Origin: Candidatus Aegiribacteria sp.
GTDB lineage: Bacteria; Fermentibacterota; Fermentibacteria; Fermentibacterales; JCC-6
Assembly: GCA_030600545.1 (NCBI GenBank)
Contig: JAUVLV010000010.1
Span: forward strand, 1 to 56,158
Direction of reading: 5' to 3'
DNA length: 56,158 nucleotides
Position numbers and translations under genes: made by a program. Positions 16,725-24,064 of this stretch are shown one piece after another. Positions within the stretch are counted from its first letter, which is position 1. Every line of letters starts with the position of its first letter. Under the pieces are notes generated by a model. The model was not told the DNA's origin and searched no databases. It saw nothing but the letters and a program-made list of their open reading frames with translations.

Positions 16725-18389
16725 ATGAAAGCAATTGCAGTATTATCAGTTGTGTTTGCGGCTCTTTTAGTCGCATGCGGAGCACAGCCGGAGCAGGAGG
16801 AGGGAGCTTCGATATCGTCACTTGATATACTCCCGGAGAATACACTGTTTTCCATGGCCGTGGTTAACCCCGCAGCCGTTATTTCGTCGCTGGACGATTA
16901 CGCTTCAGGTGTAGCCATTCTCGGTGAAAACTCAATATCGGGATGGATTCTTTCCGCTCTTGATTGCGCGGATATGTCCGAAGTCGAAAGCAAACTGGGC
17001 ATAGATATCAATGGAAACCTGATATTTTTCATGGAGAGTATGATGCCCCAGAGTATAGGGGCTGCTTTGACTGTATCTGATCCGGATATATTCTGGGCCA
17101 ATATTGGAATTACGCCCGAAGCCGGAGAACCGCTGGAAGGCTACGATGTCAGTAAGATAGCTGTTGATTTCGGAAATATCTACTTCTGTTACACTGATGG
17201 CCTGCTTCTCGGAGCCGGCAGCAGGGCGGGGCTTCAGAGTATGCTGGGGAACATCGATGGAAACCTTCCGACAGGTCTCCCTGGTTTACCGGATGGCAGC
17301 TTCTACATGTATGCGAATATCGCATCATTCGGACCAATGATCGCTAGCCAGCTCTTAATGATGAAGCCCCAGATACTGTCCGGGTTTATCACCGATGATA
17401 CTTCGGACGCTGAGCTCACTCAGAACGTAATGGGAATGTATTTTGATGCCATCGGTCTTGTACTTAACGAAACGAAATCGATGAGCTTCGTTCTCTCATT
17501 TGAGCCGGAGTACATTACTGGAATCTCTTCCGTTGAATTTATTCCGGGTTCTTCGCTTGACCAGTATATAATTCCCGTTGAAATAGAAGACCTGACAGGT
17601 ATGATTCCCGCGGGTAATGTAGCTGTTGGCAGGGTTAATCTTGATCCATCCACCAGTACCGCTGCGATGAACGCAGTTTTCAGCGCTATGGGTATTGAAG
17701 ACGTTCCGCAGAGCATGATTGATTTCCTGGCTCAAACCGCAAGTAATACAGCCATGTCCATGTCAATTGATGCCGATAATCCGATGCATATCGTGGCTGT
17801 ATACGAAATGCCTGAGGGCACATCCCTTGAGGATGTGAAGGATGCTTACGATATACAGTTCTCCATGCTATCTGAAGTCATGGAAATGCCCGGATTGACT
17901 CTTTCCGGTGTTCAGTATGCTGATTACGAAGGTCTTGAGTGGATTACATTCGGAATGAATATGGACATGACAGCTCTGCAGCCCGACAGCGTCGTAAACA
18001 GCATACCCATGACTGAAAGTGTTGCCTGGACCGCCTGGATGACCGTTCAGGATGGAATTCTCTATTTTGAAATGGCTCCCGAGCCGCTAATTGTACCACA
18101 GCTGCTTGACGGTACCTATCAGGGTGAGACTACGGGAGAAATGCCGGAGATGCAGGACTTTTCAAGTTCATCAGAGATGGCGATGCTTATTAATATCCCA
18201 GGATATGCGAACATGATAATAGCGATGTCCGGTCTTGAATTGCCGCCTATTGACACTGAGCCGGTCTGGCTTGAAATGGAAGTCGATTTTATTGATGGAG
18301 GAATGAATCAGCACTTCAGTGTTTCAGGTGCTGGCCTGAGCGCATTCATTGGACAGGCAGTTCAGTTATTAGGAGCGATGTCACAGTAA
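16725..18389 (+). CDS. Large lipoprotein, DUF3352-like, unknown function
   Basis: 554 aa with a lipoprotein signal (MKAIAVLSVVFAALLVAC, Cys18) and an ideal AGGAGG before the ATG. After the signal comes LPENTLFSMAVVNPAAVISSL, resembling the opening of DUF3352-type exported proteins, where a 'levels of x are P..t' strand starts repeated alpha/beta units. Met is unusually frequent throughout. Two similar halves seem likely (compare the stretches around 55-250 and 270-540), but I could not align them rigorously. It is transcribed alone from its own promoter and ends at a hairpin shared with the convergent pth gene. No function can be assigned. Confidence 0.65.
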   Translation: MKAIAVLSVVFAALLVACGAQPEQEEGASISSLDILPENTLFSMAVVNPAAVISSLDDYASGVAILGENSISGWILSALDCADMSEVESKLGIDINGNLIFFMESMMPQSIGAALTVSDPDIFWANIGITPEAGEPLEGYDVSKIAVDFGNIYFCYTDGLLLGAGSRAGLQSMLGNIDGNLPTGLPGLPDGSFYMYANIASFGPMIASQLLMMKPQILSGFITDDTSDAELTQNVMGMYFDAIGLVLNETKSMSFVLSFEPEYITGISSVEFIPGSSLDQYIIPVEIEDLTGMIPAGNVAVGRVNLDPSTSTAAMNAVFSAMGIEDVPQSMIDFLAQTASNTAMSMSIDADNPMHIVAVYEMPEGTSLEDVKDAYDIQFSMLSEVMEMPGLTLSGVQYADYEGLEWITFGMNMDMTALQPDSVVNSIPMTESVAWTAWMTVQDGILYFEMAPEPLIVPQLLDGTYQGETTGEMPEMQDFSSSSEMAMLINIPGYANMIIAMSGLELPPIDTEPVWLEMEVDFIDGGMNQHFSVSGAGLSAFIGQAVQLLGAMSQ

Positions 18390-18417
18390 AGCAAAGCGAA
18401 GTTAAAATATGATCAGT

Positions 18418-18444
18418 GATGCCGGCAGCTATGCTGCCGGCATC
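18418..18444. terminator. Bidirectional hairpin between convergent genes
   Basis: A perfect 12-bp stem (GATGCCGGCAGC / GCTGCCGGCATC) with a 3-nt TAT loop lies between the lipoprotein stop (18389) and the pth stop (18452). There is no adjacent T-run on either strand, so termination may be weak or Rho-assisted, but position and strength fit a shared terminator. Confidence 0.7.
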
Positions 18445-18451
18445 CTCGTAA

Positions 18452-19030
18452 TTAAGTATCCTGATCGACCGGATTTCTGTTGTACCTGTCCTGGGCGGAG
18501 GCCAGTCCTTCTTTTATATAGAGCAGGACGCAGTCAGCTGCATTGTGCGCCATAACCGAAGCTTCCTCTTCGAGTTTCTCCGGTACAGTATCCAGAACAT
18601 AATCGGCCAGGTCCGCTCCACCGGGAGCAGGTCCGATACCCAACCGGAGTCTGGAGAACTGCTCGGTACCAAGCGATTCAATGATGTTCTTAAGGCCATT
18701 GTGACCTCCGTGAGAACCGCTGTTCCGAAGACGAAGTCTGCCGAGATCGAGATTGATATCGTCACAGACCACCAGTAGTTCTTCAGCATTGTAGCCCCTG
18801 CTGTCAAGAAATGCCGCAACGGCTCCGCCGCTTCTGTTCATGTAAACGGTCGGTCTGATAAGATCCGGGCCATCCGGGATGACAGTCACATTGAAAAGGC
18901 CTGCATCTATGAAATGGACGCCGGCTTCCCGTGCCAGTATATCGGCTACCCAGAAGCCGGCGTTGTGCCATGTCATACTGTATTTATCCCCGGGGTTACC
19001 AAGGCAAGCAACAAGACGGGGAATTGACAA
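18452..19030 (-). CDS. pth: Peptidyl-tRNA hydrolase
   Basis: Recycles tRNA by cleaving peptidyl-tRNA that has dropped off ribosomes. 192 aa, the family length. The catalytic and binding residues are in place: Asn12 in LGNPGDKY, His22 in WHNAGF, Asn65 in YMNRSGGAV, and the Asp of the CDDINLDLG segment (about 90). The SGSHGGHNGLKNI and FSRLRLGIG blocks are also present. It sits 3 bp after rplY on the same strand, an order (rplY-pth) conserved widely among bacteria. Confidence 0.96.
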   Translation of the reverse strand: MSIPRLVACLGNPGDKYSMTWHNAGFWVADILAREAGVHFIDAGLFNVTVIPDGPDLIRPTVYMNRSGGAVAAFLDSRGYNAEELLVVCDDINLDLGRLRLRNSGSHGGHNGLKNIIESLGTEQFSRLRLGIGPAPGGADLADYVLDTVPEKLEEEASVMAHNAADCVLLYIKEGLASAQDRYNRNPVDQDT

Positions 19031-19033
19031 GGA

Positions 19034-19714
19034 CTATTCCTTTCCGGATTTAGAAGATTCTTCTTCCGCTTCTCCCTCGGGAACTTCTTCACCCTCGACA
19101 GCGCCTTCCTCACCTTCAAGAAGCTCTTCTTCCTCTTCCTCAACCTCGACCTTGGCAACACTTGGCGCAACAACGGAAGCGACCACAAGGCTGCTATTCA
19201 TGTCGAGAACCATGTCTTCAGGTAATACGACCTCCGAAAGGTGCATGGTGTCACCGATATCCATGTTTTCAACGTTAACGTTAATAGCTGATGGGATATC
19301 TTTTGCCCTTACCTTTATGATTATCTCATGAAGAGTATGTTCGAGGACTCCACCCATCTTAACACCGATGGGGATGTTATCAAGGTGTAAATGTACCGGG
19401 ATCGAGACTATCTGATCCGCGGACACTCTCAGAAAATCGATATGAACAGGTTTGTCGGAAATTATGTCCCACTGGATATCTTTGACGATAGCCGTAACTG
19501 GAGACTTTCTTCCCATTTTAAGGTTGACGATTCCGGTTGAACTGGAGTAGCCTATTTCATCCATGAATTCTTTTTCGTTAACAGATACGTTCAGTTCACC
19601 CCCGCCTCTACCGTAAACCACAGCTGGAACTGAACCGGCACGGCGCAATCTCCTGGCGATTCTTGAACCGAACTCAGTGCGTTCGGCGATTTTCAATGAC
19701 TTTTTCTCAGGCAT
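19034..19714 (-). CDS. rplY: 50S ribosomal protein L25 (CTC family)
   Basis: Binds 5S rRNA in the large ribosomal subunit. 226 aa, the long CTC form. The N-terminal L25 domain (about 5-92) shows RTEFGSRIARRLRRAGSVPAVVYG, the hallmark of the family. The C-terminal beta domain (about 100-185) contains VHLHLDNIPIGVKMGGVLE. The tail (190-226) is almost entirely Glu, Gly and Ala with a few Ser and Lys, as in many CTC proteins. AAAGGA lies before the ATG. It follows tRNA-Gln on the same strand and leads into pth. Confidence 0.95.
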   Translation of the reverse strand: MPEKKSLKIAERTEFGSRIARRLRRAGSVPAVVYGRGGGELNVSVNEKEFMDEIGYSSSTGIVNLKMGRKSPVTAIVKDIQWDIISDKPVHIDFLRVSADQIVSIPVHLHLDNIPIGVKMGGVLEHTLHEIIIKVRAKDIPSAINVNVENMDIGDTMHLSEVVLPEDMVLDMNSSLVVASVVAPSVAKVEVEEEEEELLEGEEGAVEGEEVPEGEAEEESSKSGKE

Positions 19715-19732
19715 TACTATATCCTTTCTCCC

Positions 19733-19749
19733 TCCCGGTCATGCCGGGA
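19733..19749 (-). other. Short hairpin between tRNA-Gln and rplY
   Basis: A 6-bp stem TCCCGG / CCGGGA with loop TCATG, just downstream of the tRNA 3' end and 18 bp before the rplY start codon on the minus strand. It has no T-run. It may help to define the tRNA 3' precursor end or tune readthrough into rplY. Confidence 0.4.
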
Positions 19750-19752
19750 TTG

Positions 19753-19827
19753 TGGCTGGGGCGGGAGGACTCGAACCCCCAATACAGGGACCAAAACCCT
19801 GCGTCTTAACCATTTGACGACGCCCCA
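19753..19827 (-). tRNA. tRNA-Gln (anticodon UUG)
   Basis: The minus strand folds into a complete cloverleaf of 75 nt including an encoded CCA. The acceptor stem is TGGGGCG / CGCCCCA with discriminator G. The anticodon arm is CAGGG-TTTTGGT-CCCTG, giving TTG at positions 34-36. The T arm contains GGTTCGAGTCC. The position between ispE and rplY is typical for this tRNA in bacteria. Its first 22 bases are also the last 22 bases of the ispE reading frame. Confidence 0.96.
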
Positions 19828-20681
19828 ACGGTTTCTGCTGACCTGCACAGAGTAAAATTCCCTGGCAGTGTTTCCGAGAAACAACTTGCCCTGCTCTTCG
19901 TTTTGAAAAGAGCGTAGAAAGTGGGCCCTGAGCCAGACAAACCCCAGTTAATGCACTGGCTGTTCGCCATGAACTGCGCCAGGAGCGCTATTTCAGGGAA
20001 GTGTTTCTCAAGCAGTGGAAGGAAGTCATTCCGCAAATTGTGCGGAAAAGGCTTACCCTCATGCCATACTGCTGACAAGGCTGAATAATGCCTAATCATA
20101 GTGTTGTTTGTCAAGGATGTAATCATACTTTCATCCCAGGCTCTGTATGCCCATGGAGTGGATATCCTCAGGAGGGGATGCAATAGAACAGCATGGAAGG
20201 GAATAACAGGAATGCTTGAAATGAGTTCGCCACGGCCCTCAACTGAAGCCGCTCCACCCCTGATGAAGAAGGGTACGTCACTTCCCAGTTTGGAGGCGAT
20301 CTTCAGCAAATCAACATCTTTCCTGCCGGTAAGCTGACGGAGCCCCTTGAGAACGGTTGCTGCATCGCTGCTTCCACCTCCCAGCCCCCCCCGGGAGGGG
20401 ATGTTTTTCTCAAGGTCAATTTTTACATCGATCAGTTCTCCGGTACTCTTCAGGAAAGCATCGGCAGCCATCCAGGCAAGGTTCGAAGAATCCGATGGAA
20501 CATCATCGGTTGAACATGATATTGATATCGCGCCACTTCCAGGATTTGTGGAGATACGTATCATGTCGCACAGTGTAATCTCCTGGAAAATACTCCTTAT
20601 ATCATGAAAGCCGTCTGGTCTTTTCCCGAGGATTCTCAACCCGAGGTTGATCTTCGCCCTGGCCTCAAGGGTGACATTCAC
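19806..20681 (-). CDS. ispE: 4-diphosphocytidyl-2-C-methyl-D-erythritol kinase (IspE)
   Basis: A GHMP-family kinase that phosphorylates CDP-ME in the non-mevalonate (MEP) isoprenoid pathway. 291 aa. The N-terminal ARAKINLGLRILGKRPDGFH contains the conserved Lys10, the ATP loop is RGGLGGGSSDAATVL (about 97-111), and the catalytic Asp is D135 in LGSDVPFF. The last codons (GASSNG and the stop) are read from the 5' end of tRNA-Gln, so the CDS overlaps the tRNA by 22 nt. It overlaps the upstream prenyltransferase gene by 4 nt (ATGA). The two genes together suggest coupling of isoprenoid supply with its use. Confidence 0.95.
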   Translation of the reverse strand: MNVTLEARAKINLGLRILGKRPDGFHDIRSIFQEITLCDMIRISTNPGSGAISISCSTDDVPSDSSNLAWMAADAFLKSTGELIDVKIDLEKNIPSRGGLGGGSSDAATVLKGLRQLTGRKDVDLLKIASKLGSDVPFFIRGGAASVEGRGELISSIPVIPFHAVLLHPLLRISTPWAYRAWDESMITSLTNNTMIRHYSALSAVWHEGKPFPHNLRNDFLPLLEKHFPEIALLAQFMANSQCINWGLSGSGPTFYALFKTKSRASCFSETLPGNFTLCRSAETVGASSNG

Positions 20682-21595
20682 ACCGTGAGTGATTCCGTAC
20701 CGGGGTACATCGTTAGGGACAATGCAACCGCGACAACCCAGAGAAGGATATTCAGCAGCAGTGGTTTGTCCGAAAGAAGAAGCCTGTCAGGGCTGCCGCC
20801 ATGGCCTTTAATGTGAATAAGATAAAGATACCTGAATATTCCGTAGGTAACAAAAGGTATGGTCAGCCAGAGTTTGGTGGAAACAAGTTCCATTGTTCTG
20901 TCACTTACGGTGTATATTGAGTAGCCGATAATACTTGCTGCTGTAGCTATACCCATCATTTCATCAAGCAGAGAAATACTGTATTCTTCAAGGATTTCCC
21001 TGTGGCCGGAAGCATCCTTGCCGAGTGAAACTACTTCGGAGCGTCGTTTAGCGAAGGCGAGGAATATGGCAAGGAAAAAGGTACATACGATTAGCCAATG
21101 AGATATGGACACATCAGCGTATCCGGCATCCATGGCCAGTGTTACTCCTGCTATAGCCCTGAGAACAAATCCAGTGGCTATGATAAGAACATCGAGAATA
21201 ACAACATGCTTCAGTTTGAAGGAGTAGCACATTTGCATAACGAAATAAACGCTAAGAACCAGAGCGTAAGTTGGTGCAAGTATCCAGGATATTGCCAGCA
21301 CACCTGTGGCGAGGAAAAAAGCAGCAGACGCTGCTGTTGACACGGGAAGTATCCCTGCAGCAATCGGACGATTCTTCTTTTCCGGATGATATCTGTCACG
21401 TTCCCGGTCAGCTATATCGTTCGTCAGATATACTGAACCTGACAGTAGACAGAATCCCAGAGCCCCAAGAGCGGTTATACCCACCGCTTTCGGACTGTTC
21501 CAGTGATTTGCGAATAGAATCCCGGCAAAGACAAAGAGGTTCTTTGTCCATGATCTCATTCTCAGACTGAGCAGAAGAGCCTTAAACCTTTTCAT
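20678..21595 (-). CDS. UbiA-family prenyltransferase, decaprenyl-phosphate phosphoribosyltransferase-like
   Basis: An integral membrane enzyme, 305 aa from ATG 21595, with about eight or nine TM helices. The N-terminal RMRSWTKNLFVFAGILFA and the first Asp-rich motif YLTNDIADRERDRYHPEKKN followed by RPIAAGILP match decaprenyl-phosphate phosphoribosyltransferase, which attaches phosphoribose to a polyprenyl phosphate, rather than quinone- or heme-type UbiA enzymes. In actinobacteria this feeds arabinan synthesis; in other phyla the sugar acceptor is usually unknown. The frame continues upstream to 21670 (25 more residues), and no clear ribosome-binding site distinguishes the starts; 21595 was chosen because it gives the usual family N-terminus. 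The 239-bp region up to the divergent transporter gene holds nothing else I can identify. Confidence 0.8.
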   Translation of the reverse strand: MKRFKALLLSLRMRSWTKNLFVFAGILFANHWNSPKAVGITALGALGFCLLSGSVYLTNDIADRERDRYHPEKKNRPIAAGILPVSTAASAAFFLATGVLAISWILAPTYALVLSVYFVMQMCYSFKLKHVVILDVLIIATGFVLRAIAGVTLAMDAGYADVSISHWLIVCTFFLAIFLAFAKRRSEVVSLGKDASGHREILEEYSISLLDEMMGIATAASIIGYSIYTVSDRTMELVSTKLWLTIPFVTYGIFRYLYLIHIKGHGGSPDRLLLSDKPLLLNILLWVVAVALSLTMYPGTESLTV

Positions 21596-21834
21596 AATCG
21601 GTATAATAATCCATGGGATGGTTATAAAACAGTTATACATGTAGCCTGCCAGCTGATCACTGCGGTGCATTTCCCGAAATCACTTATTCCTTTCAACCGT
21701 AAAATTTGTATATTCCCCCCATCATTGAGATTTAATCTTATCGTTGCTGTTTTGTATCGGATTACTGTACATTCCTGCTCAGGCCAGATACTTTGATTTT
21801 CATTAGCCGGATTATCCGGAGTTGAAAGGCTGAT

Positions 21835-23895
21835 ATGCGAACGGTTCTGCTTCTCCTGATTTTCATATTTTCTGTACTTTCAGCGCAGAATTATACCGTT
21901 ATTGAATCAGGCAATTCCCAGCACGGTAGAACAGAAACACTGCTGGAACAGCAACTCGAGATCAGAGTGCTTGACTCCGGCAGCAACCCGGTCAGTGGAG
22001 TTCCCGTAGAATTCGAGACAAATTCCGATGGTGGTACTCTTGCTTATCCCTTTGAAGGCGTAGACCTTCTGATACTGGAGGGTGATACGGTATCGGGAGC
22101 CTTTTCAACCGTACTGATTCATACGGATTCCAGTGGATACGCTGCGATTTCCCTCAGACTGGGCGGCAGCACCAGCAATAACAAGGTCAAGGCACGCGTA
22201 TTGCTTCCTGACGGTACAGAGGAGAGAATCCATTTCTCAGCTCTGGCAGTAGATCTACAGAGTATTATCTTCCAGATTCTTGGAGGCCTGGCAATATTCC
22301 TGCTCGGTATGAAAGTGATGTCCGAATCACTTCAGACCGTTGCGGGCAATAAGATGCGGAGCATACTCAAAACGGTTACCAGCAACAGGATACTTGGACT
22401 GATGGCCGGTGCCCTCATGACTGCCGTCATACAAAGCTCCAGCGCCACTTCTGTGATAGCAGTGAGTTTTGTCAACTCCGGCCTGATGGTTCTAAGGCAG
22501 GCTGTCGGTGTAATAATCGGTGCCAATATAGGTACTACAATCACCGGTCAGCTGATTGCGTTCAAATTAACGCATTACGCTCTTCCAATTGTTGCAGTCG
22601 GTTTTTCCATGTTCGCCTTTGCCAAGACCCGCCGCGTTCAGTTCTGGGGTAAAGCTATAGTCGGCCTGGGTCTTATCTTTCTTGGTATGACACTCATGAA
22701 GGATGTTCTTGGTCCACTTAAGACCAGTATGGCTGTAAAAAGCTTCTTCATGAATTTCAGCGAAAATCCGCTGCTCGCAGTTTTTGCCGGAACACTTATC
22801 ACATCCATTATACAAAGTTCAAGCGCCACCGTCGGATTGACCATGACACTTGCCGGGACAGGGCTGATAAGTCTGCAGGGAGCTTTCTATCTGGTGCTGG
22901 GAGATAACATTGGTACTACAATAACTGCCCAGCTTTCGGCAATAGGTGGCAGCAGAACGGCAAAACAGACGGCGATGGCACATACACTTTTCAATGTGAT
23001 AGGTGCCATATATATGGGGTTGCTCATATCTAACAGTAACGGGTTCATCCTTAACTTCGTAAGATCAACATCTGGTGATGCCCTCAGGCAGGTGGCTAAC
23101 GCACACAGTATGTTCAATGTTTTCAACGCAATTATTTTTATTCCCTTCGTCCCGCTTCTTACGAGATTGTGCCAGTTCATTATTCCAGACCGTGAAGAGG
23201 ATAAGAGTGATGAAATTGAACTGATACTCGATGACAATCTTCTGGATACTCCTGCCCTTGCAATTGACAACCTTGAACGTGAGATGGTTAAGATGTCAAG
23301 TTACTCGGAGGCCACTGTAAGGGGGGCTATATCCTGCTTTTTCAGGGGTTATCCAAAACCGGGCAGGATAATGTCCATGGAGGACAGAGTTGACTATATG
23401 CAGCGGGATCTGACGATATATGCCACGAAACTGTTTCAGCGGGATCTTGATCAAATCCAGTCCCTGAAGCTTCCTGTAATTATCCATACTATCAACGACC
23501 TTGAAAGGGTTTCTGACCATGCGGTCAATATTGTTGAGGCAAGGGGCAGAATATCAGGGAATATTAATGTAGAGTCAGGATTGCTGTCTGAAGAAGCAGT
23601 AAAAGCATCCGAACTTGTCACCAAAATGCTGATTTCGACAAAGCTGTCCCTTGAATCTCACGACAGGGAAGCTTCGCAGACGGTTCTTGCACTTGAGTCG
23701 AAGCTCAACATACTCGAGGCTGAAGCGCGGAAATCCTACACTGATTGCCTAACCATGAACGGGCAGGACGGAATGAAGAAACTGGCTCTGCTTGATTTTA
23801 CAGACTACTGTGAGCGAATAGGCGATCACCTCACCAATATAGCCCAGTCCCTTATTGGCGGTGGTGTCTGGCATGGAACCGATGATATGCACTGA
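21835..23895 (+). CDS. Na+/phosphate cotransporter (NptA/YjbB family) with N-terminal Ig-like domain and C-terminal PhoU-like domain
   Basis: 686 aa in four parts. Residues 1-18 are a signal peptide (ending LSAQ). Residues ~20-138 are a bacterial Ig-like domain (LEIRVLDSGSNPVSGVPVEFE ... IHTDSSGYAAISLRLG). Residues ~142-440 are the Na/Pi cotransporter core, with the two inverted-repeat signatures QSSSATSV (200-207) and QSSSATVG (327-334) and GANIGTTIT / GDNIGTTIT. Residues ~460-680 are a helical PhoU-like domain (HTINDLERVSDHAVNIVE, LDFTDYCERIGDHLTNIAQ). It moves phosphate or a similar anion with sodium. The cleavable signal plus an exported Ig-like domain is unusual for this family. It is followed by a Rho-independent terminator, so it is probably monocistronic. 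Confidence 0.9.
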   Translation: MRTVLLLLIFIFSVLSAQNYTVIESGNSQHGRTETLLEQQLEIRVLDSGSNPVSGVPVEFETNSDGGTLAYPFEGVDLLILEGDTVSGAFSTVLIHTDSSGYAAISLRLGGSTSNNKVKARVLLPDGTEERIHFSALAVDLQSIIFQILGGLAIFLLGMKVMSESLQTVAGNKMRSILKTVTSNRILGLMAGALMTAVIQSSSATSVIAVSFVNSGLMVLRQAVGVIIGANIGTTITGQLIAFKLTHYALPIVAVGFSMFAFAKTRRVQFWGKAIVGLGLIFLGMTLMKDVLGPLKTSMAVKSFFMNFSENPLLAVFAGTLITSIIQSSSATVGLTMTLAGTGLISLQGAFYLVLGDNIGTTITAQLSAIGGSRTAKQTAMAHTLFNVIGAIYMGLLISNSNGFILNFVRSTSGDALRQVANAHSMFNVFNAIIFIPFVPLLTRLCQFIIPDREEDKSDEIELILDDNLLDTPALAIDNLEREMVKMSSYSEATVRGAISCFFRGYPKPGRIMSMEDRVDYMQRDLTIYATKLFQRDLDQIQSLKLPVIIHTINDLERVSDHAVNIVEARGRISGNINVESGLLSEEAVKASELVTKMLISTKLSLESHDREASQTVLALESKLNILEAEARKSYTDCLTMNGQDGMKKLALLDFTDYCERIGDHLTNIAQSLIGGGVWHGTDDMH

Positions 23896-23956
23896 CAACG
23901 GAGTTACCAATGAGTTGACAATTGCGTTAATGCTTGAGAGATTTATCCAGTTGTAT

Positions 23957-23982
23957 CCGGTCAACGGTTGACCGGAATTTTT
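23957..23982 (+). terminator. Rho-independent terminator after the Na/Pi cotransporter gene
   Basis: An 8-bp stem CCGGTCAA / TTGACCGG, a 3-nt loop, then AATTTTT. It lies 61 bases after the transporter stop codon. Confidence 0.8.
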
Positions 23983-23997
23983 GCAGATGGGAGAGGC

Positions 23998-24058
23998 CGA
24001 ACCGCTATGTCGGTTCGCTGTTGCTTTCCCGCAAGCAGTCATCCTCTTGCGGAAAGGA
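23998..24058 (+). promoter_or_regulatory. Structured 5' leader: two tandem hairpins, the second pairing part of the Shine-Dalgarno
   Basis: Hairpin A is CGAACCG (23998-24004), a 6-nt loop and CGGTTCG (24011-24017). Hairpin B pairs CTTTCC (24024-24029), a bulged C and GCAAG (24031-24035) with CTTGC (24046-24050) and GGAAAG (24051-24056) across a 10-nt loop. The GGAAAGGA that serves ATG 24065 is mostly inside the 3' arm of hairpin B, so ribosome access may be controlled. It matches no riboswitch class I recognise. A conserved ligand-binding fold cannot be shown from one sequence. Confidence 0.45.
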
Positions 24059-24064
24059 CGACAG

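Noticed and set aside
19733-19749. Hairpin between tRNA-Gln and rplY as a Rho-independent terminator
   Set aside because: It has no T-run and only six pairs; rplY would lose its likely upstream transcription.
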